Shown here: positions 6,885 through 13,992 of the stretch, in pieces | Position numbering within the stretch: the first letter of the stretch is position 1 | How the letters are laid out: each line of letters opens with the position of its first letter | From: a virus | Length of the DNA stretch: 24,946 bases | IMG/VR virus record: IMGVR_UViG_3300010412_000075 | Location: 1 to 24,946 of that record | Reading direction: 5' to 3' (one strand) | Position numbers and translations under genes: made by a program | Notes under the pieces: generated by a model | What the model saw: only the letters and a program-made list of their open reading frames with translations | Told to the model about the DNA's origin: nothing | Database searches by the model: none

Positions 6885-8712
6885 TAGGATCGCTGGCTAC
6901 GAGAAGCAGTTCGGACGTTCCGCCAAGCTGCACCAGAAGACTGGGTTCGTGCAGGAGATGATCGCCTGGTCGAAGTCGTACCGCGAGCAGGCCCGCGAGC
7001 ACATGTGGCGGAAGTCTGAGAAGGCGTACAACGGGAAGCAGTGGGCTGCCACCGAAGGCGACATCGACATCGTGACCGTCAACATGCTGTTCTCGACGAT
7101 CAACACGATCGTCCCCTACGTGACGGGATCCACCCCGTTCTTCCGTGTCACCCCCTACTCTGGCGCTGCCAATGGGCGTGACGCTGCGGCGTGGACCGCA
7201 TGGATGAACCTCCTCTGGAACTCGTACGAAGTGCAGGGTGACATTGCCGCCGAAGCCTCAGTGTTCGACGCATTGCTGTATGGCGACGGCTACCTCCAGG
7301 TTTCTTGGGACTTCTTTGATGAGATGGTTGAGTCGGACGACGTGTTCGCCGCGGAGGAGGTCGCTCAAATGGCAAAGCTGTTTGTCGACCGCGTGGACCC
7401 ATGGGACGTGTGGCTCGACCCAGCTTCCGACGGGATGCACAATGCCCGTTGGGTGGTGGTTCGGCGCACGCTTCCCGTGAAGTCAGTGAAGGACAATCCA
7501 AAGTACCGCTACACGAGCGAGCTCCGCCCGCGGTCAACGTGGGATGAGCGGCGCGACTTCGTCGATTCCGACGGCCAGGCAGAAACGGAGGGGGGCTCCC
7601 ACGGCCTAATCGATCTGTACGAGTTCTATGATATGGTCGAGGGCACCTTGTATGTGGTCTCCGAGGATTCGGATGTGCCCCATCGTGTGGTCGAGGGAGC
7701 CCGCCCACCTATCGCCCAACTGTCCAACTACAAGATTCCCAACTCGCCCTATCACATGGGGGAGATGGAACAGCTCTTCGACCTTCAGGACGAGCTCAAC
7801 AAGACCCGCACCCAGATGATCAACCACCGTCGGCGGAACGTGCCGAAGTACCTGGCTGCCGAGGACAAGCTGGGGTCGGGTGCTATCGCCGCTCTCAAGT
7901 CGGAGGAGCCCGCCGAAGTGGTGCTCGTCAAGGGCGACATCGACCCGCGCACAGTGGTCACGCCCCTCGACTTGGCCCAGTTGACTGCCGACTCCTACCA
8001 GGTGTCGGACCTGATCGTTCGTGACCTGTACGAGATCAGTGGCGTCAACGAGTACCTGCGTGGCGGCACACCACAGATTTCCCGTACGGCGACGGAGGCG
8101 ACGATCATCGAGTCGGCGTCGAACATCAAGTCGTCGTACAAGCTGAAGCTGGTCGAACGGTTCCTCCGCCAGGTGGGCCAGATGATTCTGGACGTGGCGT
8201 TCGACGTGTTCCCTGGCACCGACTTCTCCGAGCAGCAGTTCGTCCTGTCGGGTGGTGCCGCCCAACAGTTGGCGAACCACGAGAAGGGCCTCCAGGGCCA
8301 GCAGGTTCAGGAGGTCGAGATGAACCTCGACGGGGAGATGTTCAACGGCACCTATCAGGTGGAAGTGGATCCCCGTTCGACCGAGCTTCGTTCCCCCGTC
8401 GTGAAGGCGCAGCGGTATCAGGAGATGTTCCAGACGTTCTTGCAGGCGGCTCCCGCCATGCAGCAGTTGGGGATGCCGATCCCGAACCTGCGCAAGATCG
8501 CCGAGTTGTGGCTTGAAGCGTTCGGTGTCACCGACCCCAGTCTGATTCTGGACGGCGACCAGCAAGCCGCCCTTCAGCAGCAAATGATGGCTGCTGCGGG
8601 TGGAGGAATGCCTGGGGCCGAACCCCAGACTGGCGTGCCCTTCGGGCCTGCTACTCAGCCTCCTTTGGACGCACCAACACCTGACAACAGTGGGATGTTC
8701 GGTCCCGCATAG
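6877..8712 (+). CDS. Portal protein
   Basis: A 611-residue portal, the ring at the unique capsid vertex through which DNA enters and leaves. Recognisable features are an early helix-rich region, LLYGDGYLQVSWD at residues 133-145, and VDPWDVWLDP at 173-182, typical of portal wing and clip regions. A long helical segment follows that includes a region rich in Gln and Asn. The C-terminal 50 residues are Gln-, Gly- and Pro-rich and probably flexible. The ATG at 6877 is preferred because it overlaps the coiled-coil gene by 8 bases; the open frame reaches back to 6772, but the extra residues are a shadow of that gene. The size fits podovirus-type portals of about 600 residues. The stop is followed directly by the scaffold start module. 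Confidence 0.9.
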   Translation: MPSRIAGYEKQFGRSAKLHQKTGFVQEMIAWSKSYREQAREHMWRKSEKAYNGKQWAATEGDIDIVTVNMLFSTINTIVPYVTGSTPFFRVTPYSGAANGRDAAAWTAWMNLLWNSYEVQGDIAAEASVFDALLYGDGYLQVSWDFFDEMVESDDVFAAEEVAQMAKLFVDRVDPWDVWLDPASDGMHNARWVVVRRTLPVKSVKDNPKYRYTSELRPRSTWDERRDFVDSDGQAETEGGSHGLIDLYEFYDMVEGTLYVVSEDSDVPHRVVEGARPPIAQLSNYKIPNSPYHMGEMEQLFDLQDELNKTRTQMINHRRRNVPKYLAAEDKLGSGAIAALKSEEPAEVVLVKGDIDPRTVVTPLDLAQLTADSYQVSDLIVRDLYEISGVNEYLRGGTPQISRTATEATIIESASNIKSSYKLKLVERFLRQVGQMILDVAFDVFPGTDFSEQQFVLSGGAAQQLANHEKGLQGQQVQEVEMNLDGEMFNGTYQVEVDPRSTELRSPVVKAQRYQEMFQTFLQAAPAMQQLGMPIPNLRKIAELWLEAFGVTDPSLILDGDQQAALQQQMMAAAGGGMPGAEPQTGVPFGPATQPPLDAPTPDNSGMFGPA

Positions 8713-8740
8713 TTGACAGATTGGCCGTATAGATAGGAGG
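8713..8740 (+). promoter_or_regulatory. Start module TTGACA-N16-AGGAGG before scaffold
   Basis: The portal stop TAG (8710-8712) is followed at once by TTGACA (8713-8718), 16 bases, and AGGAGG (8735-8740), 4 bases before the ATG at 8745. This copy carries the full 13-base core TATAGATAGGAGG, shared exactly with the copies at 13382 and 16542. Confidence 0.7.
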
Positions 8741-8744
8741 ACTT

Positions 8745-9686
8745 ATGTCTGACAACACATCATCGGAAGGACTCGCACCTGTCGCCAGCTTCGACGAAGC
8801 AGTCCAACGAGCCATGGGGGAGATCGACGCGGCAACGTCGGTCGAAGCAGAGCCTGCCTTGCCAGCAGGTTCGAACGATCCCGAGGCTCCGACGGATGAC
8901 GCTGAAGTCGATGTCGATGTTCAGGCCAGCGAACAACCCGAAGACGAGACCTTCGATTTCGACGATGCCCCCGAGGCGTCCGAGGAGTCGAATACGTTCG
9001 ACCCGAGTCGTGAGCTTTTCACGATCGATGGGTTCGACGAGCCAGTTTCCCTAGAGGAGCTGGCGAAGGGCTACCTGCGGCAGTCCGATTACACTCGGAA
9101 AACGCAGGAACTTGCCGCGCTGCGGAAGCAGGCGGAGGAGTCAGTGCGGAACGTTGGGGAGGGGGCAGCCACCTTGTGGGAATCCTTGAAGGATGATCCC
9201 GTCGGAACTGCCGCCTATCTGGCCGTACGTGCAGGCCTGATTGACGAGAAAGCCGTGTCGGCGCGCCTGAAGGAAGTTCAGGGCATCCGTCTCGTTGACG
9301 AAGCGACATTGCAGTCTCTCGTTCAGGAGCGCCTGGACAGTGCCGTTCAGAGTGACCCGCGAGTGCAGCAGGCACAGGCGAACCGAGTTCAGGCTCAGAT
9401 CGAAGGGCAGTTTGCCGCGATCGAGTCGGATATCGGTAGGCCGCTGTCTGAGCGCGCCCGCATCAGGACTCTTCAGTTTGCCACGGAGCATGGCATTGCC
9501 GACCTCAGGGTTGCGTTTGCGGCCCTTCGGGGTCAGTCGCAGCCGAAGCGGGAAGTGAAGGCGAGTTCATCGCCTGAGCGTCCGCAGCCGAAGCCGCGGG
9601 ATGACGCCGCATTCACCGAGGGAGAAGTGGTTTCCTTTGAGGAGGCTGCTCGTCGCGCCCTCGTGAGTCTTGGGGTCGAGACTTGA
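8745..9686 (+). CDS. Capsid scaffold protein
   Basis: A 313-residue scaffold that guides capsid protein assembly into a prohead and is then lost. The N-terminal third is strongly acidic and disordered (residues about 35-90). It is followed by EEPVSLEEL-like and GYLRQSDYTRKTQEL sequence at about 98-123, a motif often seen in phage scaffold proteins. A long helical segment with coiled-coil character covers about 115-245, and the C-terminal tail is mixed, charged and partly basic, where scaffolds usually contact the capsid protein. It stands between portal and major capsid protein, as expected. No protease active site is seen. The module-borne AGGAGG fixes the start. Confidence 0.88.
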   Translation: MSDNTSSEGLAPVASFDEAVQRAMGEIDAATSVEAEPALPAGSNDPEAPTDDAEVDVDVQASEQPEDETFDFDDAPEASEESNTFDPSRELFTIDGFDEPVSLEELAKGYLRQSDYTRKTQELAALRKQAEESVRNVGEGAATLWESLKDDPVGTAAYLAVRAGLIDEKAVSARLKEVQGIRLVDEATLQSLVQERLDSAVQSDPRVQQAQANRVQAQIEGQFAAIESDIGRPLSERARIRTLQFATEHGIADLRVAFAALRGQSQPKREVKASSSPERPQPKPRDDAAFTEGEVVSFEEAARRALVSLGVET

Positions 9687-9709
9687 GAAAGGAACACACA
9701 CAGTAACCC

Positions 9710-10651
9710 ATGAGTGCAAATCTGACCGATCAGGTCATTTCAACCACCATGCTGCATTACGTGCCCAAGCTGGAAGACAACGTGTTTTCTTCGAAGCCCC
9801 TCCTGTGGGCGTTGAAGAACGCGGGTCGTATTCAGAACTTCACTGGTCCGTCCATCGAAGTCCCTCTGCTCTACGCCGAGTCGGCCAACAAGGGTTCGTA
9901 CTCTGGTACTGATGTCTTCTCGACTGCTGCCGAGACTGGAATCGGTAACGCTTCCTTCAGTTGGAAGCAGTACTACGCCCTTGTCTCGTTCAACGGATTG
10001 GAGCTGGCGAAGAACAGTGGCCGCGAGGCCGTCCTGTCGCTTCTCCGCGCCCGTCTGGAGCAGGCTGAGATGACGATTTCCGAGAACCTCGATGAGATGC
10101 TTCTCGGAGATGGTACTGGCAACAGCAGCAAGGACTGGGATGGTCTGCTCAAGATCATCGGGACCATCGACAACACTGTCGGTGGGATCGACAGCACCAC
10201 GCAGACTTGGTGGGAAGCCTATGTGAACAGCGCCGCGGTTGCGGATGCTGCGCTCATCGGCGCCATGCGTACCGCCTACAACACGGCGAGTGAAGGTAAC
10301 GATCATCCGACCAACATCTTCACCACGCAGGCTGCGTTTGAGATCTATGAGGCTCAGCTTCAGGATCAACAGCGCTTCACCGACACCAAGATGCTGGATG
10401 CTGGTTTCCAGAACCTCATGTTCAAGGCAGCGCCGATCGCTTTCGATCAGTACGTTGCGGCTGGCGACATGTACTTCGCCAACTTCAAGTACCTGACGCT
10501 CGCCAAGTTGAACGATGTCTGGTTCAAGGTCTCCGACTTCTTGCAGCCGACCAACCAGGATGTTGTGTACAAGCACATCAAGTGCTACGGGAACCTCGTT
10601 GTGAGCAACCGCTCGCGGCATGGCGCCCTGACCAGCATCACGAACGGCTGA
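9710..10651 (+). CDS. Major capsid protein (HK97-type, inferred)
   Basis: A 313-residue shell protein. It has the usual features of an HK97-fold capsid protein without a long cleaved N-terminal domain: a short N-arm with PKLEDNVFSSKPLLW, the strand-rich E-loop-like GSYSGTDVFSTAAETG region, a spine helix (LLRARLEQAEMTISENLDEMLLGDG) at about residues 114-140, and a C-terminal domain ending in a beta strand. Position after the scaffold and length both fit. The fold assignment is by pattern, not search. The only ribosome-binding-like sequence, AAAGGA at 9688-9693, is 16 bases from the ATG, which is unusually far for the most abundant virion protein. Confidence 0.88.
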   Translation: MSANLTDQVISTTMLHYVPKLEDNVFSSKPLLWALKNAGRIQNFTGPSIEVPLLYAESANKGSYSGTDVFSTAAETGIGNASFSWKQYYALVSFNGLELAKNSGREAVLSLLRARLEQAEMTISENLDEMLLGDGTGNSSKDWDGLLKIIGTIDNTVGGIDSTTQTWWEAYVNSAAVADAALIGAMRTAYNTASEGNDHPTNIFTTQAAFEIYEAQLQDQQRFTDTKMLDAGFQNLMFKAAPIAFDQYVAAGDMYFANFKYLTLAKLNDVWFKVSDFLQPTNQDVVYKHIKCYGNLVVSNRSRHGALTSITNG

Positions 10652-10683
10652 GCCTGATCGCTAACTGACTGAGTCTCCGAGTC

Positions 10684-10710
10684 TGACCCACTTGTGAACA
10701 GAACGGGTCA
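10684..10710. repeat. Inverted repeat upstream of tRNA
   Basis: TGACCC (10684-10689) pairs with GGGTCA (10705-10710) around 15 bases, in the 63-base gap between the capsid gene and the tRNA. There is no T-run, so a terminator is not shown. It could be an RNA processing or attenuation structure. The same gap holds a short direct repeat, GAGTCT, twice 8 bases apart (about 10670-10683). Confidence 0.35.
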
Positions 10711-10714
10711 CCAT

Positions 10715-10785
10715 ATCCTCCACGCCATGGGGCGCAGCGGTCTCCAAAGCCGTGAGGCAGGGTTCGATTCCTTGGGAGGGTGCCA
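10715..10785 (+). tRNA. tRNA-Trp (CCA anticodon), short D region
   Basis: A cloverleaf can be drawn by hand. The acceptor ATCCTCC (10715-10721) pairs with GGAGGGT (10775-10781), with one G-T wobble. Discriminator G10782 is followed by an encoded CCA (10783-10785). The anticodon stem GCGGT/GCCGT (10737-10741, 10749-10753) carries the loop CTCCAAA, so position 33 is T and the anticodon CCA reads UGG. The T arm is CAGGG-TTCGATT-CCTTG (10758-10774). G at the discriminator position is a known bacterial tRNA-Trp identity element, and the anticodon arm closely resembles that of E. coli tRNA-Trp. The D region (10722-10735) has only 14 bases and folds best as CGCC-ATGG-GGCG, shorter than normal. A decayed or integration-site copy is possible but less likely. 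Confidence 0.78.
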
Positions 10786-10801
10786 CACCTAAGGAGGGTG
10801 T

Positions 10802-10969
10802 ATGTATACGACGTATCAGATCGCACAAGCAATGAACATCTGGGCCGACCCGAAGTCGACGGGTGTCGCTACCCGCTGGGCTGAGGATGTCGTGACCTGG
10901 GCGGAGAAGCATCTGACCGAGTGGGAGAAGCAGTCTCTGATTGGGGTGCACCGTGACCGTCGGCCATGA
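10802..10969 (+). CDS. Small Trp-rich hypothetical protein
   Basis: A 55-residue protein starting with MYTTYQIAQAMNIW. It holds four Trp residues (14, 26, 33, 41) and is otherwise polar and probably helical, with the look of a small helical DNA- or protein-binding module. AAGGAGG at 10791-10797 gives a very good ribosome binding site 4 bases upstream of the ATG. It begins 17 bases after the tRNA-Trp CCA end, so the two share a transcript. No family is recognised. Confidence 0.6.
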   Translation: MYTTYQIAQAMNIWADPKSTGVATRWAEDVVTWAEKHLTEWEKQSLIGVHRDRRP

Positions 10970-11177
10970 GTATGCGGGACGGCCAGGTGTCGCCCCTGCG
11001 GGCCGTCGCAGTGTCATGGATCGGGATGGCGTTGCGCGGGTGGTTGGGAATCCTGTCCCGACGGCCAAGCGCGAACACTGCGCTGCTGTCAAGACGGACG
11101 GCACTGCTTGTCATGCCCGACCCGCTCGGGAGACACCATATTGTGCTGGGCACCTCCGATCGAGGGGTGAGCTCTAG
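10953..11177 (+). CDS. Small zinc-finger-like protein
   Basis: About 74 residues from GTG 10953; TTG 10941 and ATG 11016 are other in-frame starts and the choice is uncertain. The C-terminal half has C43-x9-C53-x10-C64-x2-H67 with a Gly between the first two Cys, a spacing seen in small phage and bacterial zinc-binding modules of unknown role. The motif is the main reason to prefer this frame over another open frame at 10966-11184, which starts with an ATGA overlap. The stop TAG shares its last base with the GTG start of the connector gene, a tight junction that also supports this frame. A role near the head-tail connector is only positional. Confidence 0.55.
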   Translation: MTVGHEYAGRPGVAPAGRRSVMDRDGVARVVGNPVPTAKREHCAAVKTDGTACHARPARETPYCAGHLRSRGEL

Positions 11178-11854
11178 TGAGTGACCTGGCTGCCATCCGC
11201 GACTTCGTACGTGAGCAGACCCTCATCGAGATCGACGACTGGTCGAATGCGAAGGTTCTGAACGTCATCAACGAGGGGATCCGCGAGGTGGCGTCCCGTT
11301 TCCGCTGGCCGTTCCTGTCGGCCTCGGCGCAGATCAGCGTGACCGCTGGCACCCAGTCGTATGCCCTTTCGAGTATAGCGTCGAATGTGCAGCGGATCGC
11401 TGCGATCATCGACAATACTCGTCGGGTGAAGTTGCAGGAGGTGGAACCCCAGTACGCTTGGGAGCTCTACGGTGGTGACGCCCCCGATTCGGATGAGGCG
11501 CTCGCCTTCTACCTGTGGGGTGAGTCCCTGTACCTGTTGCCGACGCCGTCGGCGAACGAGTCGAACGCCTACACGATGTTCTACTACAAGACTCCGACGG
11601 AGCTGTCGAACGACACTGACGTGCCCGAATGGTCGTCCCAGTTCCACATGCTCCTGGCCGACTATGCGATCGCCAGAGTGTGGGAACGTGAGGAGGATTT
11701 CCAGAAGGCACAGGCTGCCCAGCAGCGGTTCGATCTGCGGGTCGAGCAGATGGCCCGCCACTACCTGAACCGCGTTGAGGACGAACCACTCGTCTACGGG
11801 AAGGGCAAGTACAGTTACCGCCGTGGGGTGGATCTGAACTTGATTCTGGACTGA
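11177..11854 (+). CDS. Head-tail connector or head-completion protein (putative)
   Basis: A 225-residue protein. It starts with helices (AAIRDFVREQTLIEIDDWSN, VLNVINEGIREVASRFRWPFL), then short beta strands (TAGTQSYALS, SLYLLPTPSANES), and ends with helices. This helix-bundle-plus-strands layout, with a conserved-looking RFRWPFL after the second helix, is typical of connector or adaptor proteins that sit below the portal in podoviruses (P22 gp4 or T7 gp11-like roles). The place between capsid and nozzle-like genes agrees. The GTG start overlaps the previous stop by one base, with no strong ribosome binding site. The exact family is not established. Confidence 0.65.
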   Translation: MSDLAAIRDFVREQTLIEIDDWSNAKVLNVINEGIREVASRFRWPFLSASAQISVTAGTQSYALSSIASNVQRIAAIIDNTRRVKLQEVEPQYAWELYGGDAPDSDEALAFYLWGESLYLLPTPSANESNAYTMFYYKTPTELSNDTDVPEWSSQFHMLLADYAIARVWEREEDFQKAQAAQQRFDLRVEQMARHYLNRVEDEPLVYGKGKYSYRRGVDLNLILD

Positions 11855-13380
11855 TGGCTGGTACTTCTCCTGTCGAGACGATTCGTCTGCCAGGCTGGGA
11901 GGGTGGCCTGAATGCTGACGCCGACCCGTTCCAGTTGGAGCCGAACGAGGTGCCCGACTGCATCAACGTGGACTTCGGGTTGCGGGGTGCCGTGTCGAAG
12001 CGGATGGGCTATTCGGAGTACAGTGTTTCGTTGACTGACAAGATCCGCAGGTTGGAGACGTGGCGGGAGGATCCTTCGACGAAGTGGCTGATTGGGGTCA
12101 CTGCTGGTGCGACCACTTCTGACCTGCGTTACTCTACGTCGGGTACGTTTTCGTCGCAGGTGACGGGTTGGGCTCAGCCGTCGACCGACGAGGAGTACCA
12201 TGTCGGTTCGCAGTCGTACGAGTCGAAGGTGTACTTCACGTCGAAGTTGGGGAATCCGTGGTCGTTCGACGGGGCGACGTGGACTGAGATCACTGACACG
12301 ACCCTGTCGGGTGCGGCTTCGGAGTTCCCGAAGGCCGTCGACCTGGAGGCTGCGCACGAGCGCATGTTCGCTGTGAACGTGTCGACTGGTGGCACGAACT
12401 ACTCGTCGCGGGTCTGGTACTCTGCGGTGGGTGACGCCGAAATCTGGGATCCGCTGGACTGGATCGACGTGGACCCCGACGATGGTGACGCCCTGTGGGC
12501 GATCAAGGCGTTCGGCGAGTCGATCATCCTGTTCAAGTCGCGGTCCTGCTACATTCTGGCGGGTACCGACGACAACACGTTCAGCCTGTACCCGTTGGAC
12601 CGTGGCATCGGTACGAGCGCCCCACGTTCGGTGGTGGCCCGCGAGTCGAAGGTGATCTTCTTCGATCCCCGTACGGGTGTGTGGGAGTTCGACGGTGCGG
12701 GGTTCCGCCCACTGTCGGACAAGATCCTCAACTACCTGCTGGACGGAATCAACCCCGACGAGGCGCACAGGTCGGCTGCGTTCATCCATGATTCCAAGTA
12801 TTACCTGTCGGTCCCGTGGGGTGCAGACACGCACAACAGCCGCATGTTCGTGTTCGATCTGCGTACGGAGGCGTGGACCCAGTACGACTATGGTGTGGCG
12901 GATGCTGCCGAGCGGGAGCGGATCACGTACGGTGCGATGAACCGTAATGCTGCTGGCATCTACAAGCTGTTCGACACGTACGGGGATGACGGGTCTGCGT
13001 ACAGCGCCTACTTTGACACGTTGTGGATGCATCCCGAGAATGAGGCTGTTCGGCAGCGGCTGCGCCGCGCTGACTTCGCGTTCTCTGCGTTGCAGGATCT
13101 GAACATGACAGTGAAGATGTACCGTGATTTCGATGTGGATGCGGTGTTCACGAAGACGATCAACACGTCGCCTGGTGGCGGCTTGTGGGGGTCGATCGTG
13201 TGGGGTACTGACGCCTGGGGTTTGGGTGTGGATCAGGTGTACAAGCGGGAGACGGGCTGGCCGAAGCGGTGGAGGGTGATGAAGCTGCGGGTGGAGCAGA
13301 ACGATCTGAATGCCCGCTGGCAGGTGAACCGTATTCTGCTGCACGTGTCGAGCCTTGATAGGGTTCGGGGCGAAGCGTAG
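11854..13380 (+). CDS. Tail nozzle/hub-like protein, beta-propeller type
   Basis: A 508-residue structural protein. The N terminus (residues about 14-52: GWEGGLNADADPFQLEPNE, then CINVDFGLRG..SKRMGYS) closely follows the pattern of podovirus tail proteins that open with a GGxNxxxDPxxLxxxExxxxxNVxF stretch and fold as a beta-propeller hub (role of P22 gp10 or T7 gp12). The rest is a series of beta blades with WYSAVGDAEIWDP, SCYILAGTDDNTFSLYPLDRGIG and RTGVWEFDGAGFRPLSDKI-like segments. It should form the tail tube tip that attaches fibres and conducts DNA. Its ATG shares one base with the connector stop (TGATG), and no good ribosome binding site is seen. Exact homology was not tested. Confidence 0.7.
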   Translation: MAGTSPVETIRLPGWEGGLNADADPFQLEPNEVPDCINVDFGLRGAVSKRMGYSEYSVSLTDKIRRLETWREDPSTKWLIGVTAGATTSDLRYSTSGTFSSQVTGWAQPSTDEEYHVGSQSYESKVYFTSKLGNPWSFDGATWTEITDTTLSGAASEFPKAVDLEAAHERMFAVNVSTGGTNYSSRVWYSAVGDAEIWDPLDWIDVDPDDGDALWAIKAFGESIILFKSRSCYILAGTDDNTFSLYPLDRGIGTSAPRSVVARESKVIFFDPRTGVWEFDGAGFRPLSDKILNYLLDGINPDEAHRSAAFIHDSKYYLSVPWGADTHNSRMFVFDLRTEAWTQYDYGVADAAERERITYGAMNRNAAGIYKLFDTYGDDGSAYSAYFDTLWMHPENEAVRQRLRRADFAFSALQDLNMTVKMYRDFDVDAVFTKTINTSPGGGLWGSIVWGTDAWGLGVDQVYKRETGWPKRWRVMKLRVEQNDLNARWQVNRILLHVSSLDRVRGEA

Positions 13381-13381
13381 G

Positions 13382-13409
13382 TTGACAGTTCGCACCTATA
13401 GATAGGAGG
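13382..13409 (+). promoter_or_regulatory. Start module TTGACA-N16-AGGAGG before fibre gene 13414
   Basis: TTGACA (13382-13387) starts one base after the previous TAG stop; AGGAGG (13404-13409) lies 16 bases later and 4 bases before the ATG at 13414. It contains the 13-base core TATAGATAGGAGG. Confidence 0.7.
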
Positions 13410-13413
13410 ATTT

Positions 13414-13992
13414 ATGGCGACAGCCAGTGTGACAAACAGCTTCACGAACGGCACGACTGCCGACGCTACCGAGGTCAACACGAACTTCAGTGATCTGGTC
13501 ACGTTCCTGAACGGGTCGGTCGTGCATTTGGATGGTTCGAAGACGATGACGGGTGCCCTGCTGATGGGGTCGAACAAGATCACGGGCCTAACGAAGGGTG
13601 CCGCTTCGGGGGAGGCAGCCGACTTCATCCAGGCCGACACGTTTCTGATCCCCTTCCAGATCTCGGGGCCACAGGCGGTGGGCACCGACAAGATCGGGCG
13701 CTTCTACATGCCGTATGCGGGCACCTTCGTCGAAGTGTGGATGTGGATCGACGACGCCCCGACGGGCGCCGACCTCCAGTTCGACATCAACAAGAACGGC
13801 ACCACCCTGTGGGGCACAACCCCAGCGAACCGTCCGATCATCGCTGCGGCGGGAACCACCGAGTCGGTGACGACCTTCGACACGACCACATTCGCCGATG
13901 GCGACTACCTGACATTCGACGTGGATCAGATTGGGAGCACGAATGCTGGCGGCAAGGTGATCGGCTGGATTCGGGTTCGTAGGACCGCCTGA
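13414..13992 (+). CDS. Tail fibre-like protein
   Basis: A 192-residue protein. Residues about 40-75 (HLDGSKTMTGALLMGSNKI, TGLTKGAASGEAADF) match a motif very common in tail fibre proteins, where it forms part of a trimeric shaft or head-attachment region. The C-terminal half is beta-rich (VEVWMWIDDAPTGADLQFDI, YLTFDVDQIGST), like a small jelly-roll tip domain. It is short for a complete fibre and so may be a fibre base or adaptor carrying the next two proteins. The start is fixed by the module. The stop overlaps the next ATG by one base. Confidence 0.75.
   Translation: MATASVTNSFTNGTTADATEVNTNFSDLVTFLNGSVVHLDGSKTMTGALLMGSNKITGLTKGAASGEAADFIQADTFLIPFQISGPQAVGTDKIGRFYMPYAGTFVEVWMWIDDAPTGADLQFDINKNGTTLWGTTPANRPIIAAAGTTESVTTFDTTTFADGDYLTFDVDQIGSTNAGGKVIGWIRVRRTA

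Noticed and set aside
10715-10785. Phage attachment site (attP) matching the end of a host tRNA gene
   Set aside because: A whole cloverleaf with both acceptor strands is present, no integrase lies nearby, and the position inside the structural genes is atypical. Cannot be fully excluded without the host genome.
10966-11184. 72-residue frame starting at ATGA overlap
   Set aside because: It has no recognisable motif, overlaps the connector start by 8 bases and conflicts with the zinc-finger-like frame. Kept as a finding rather than a feature.
11815-13395. Minus-strand open frame of 526 residues opposite the nozzle-like gene
   Set aside because: The opposite frame has recognisable tail protein features, and this frame is a low-quality Arg/His-rich shadow spanning gene borders.
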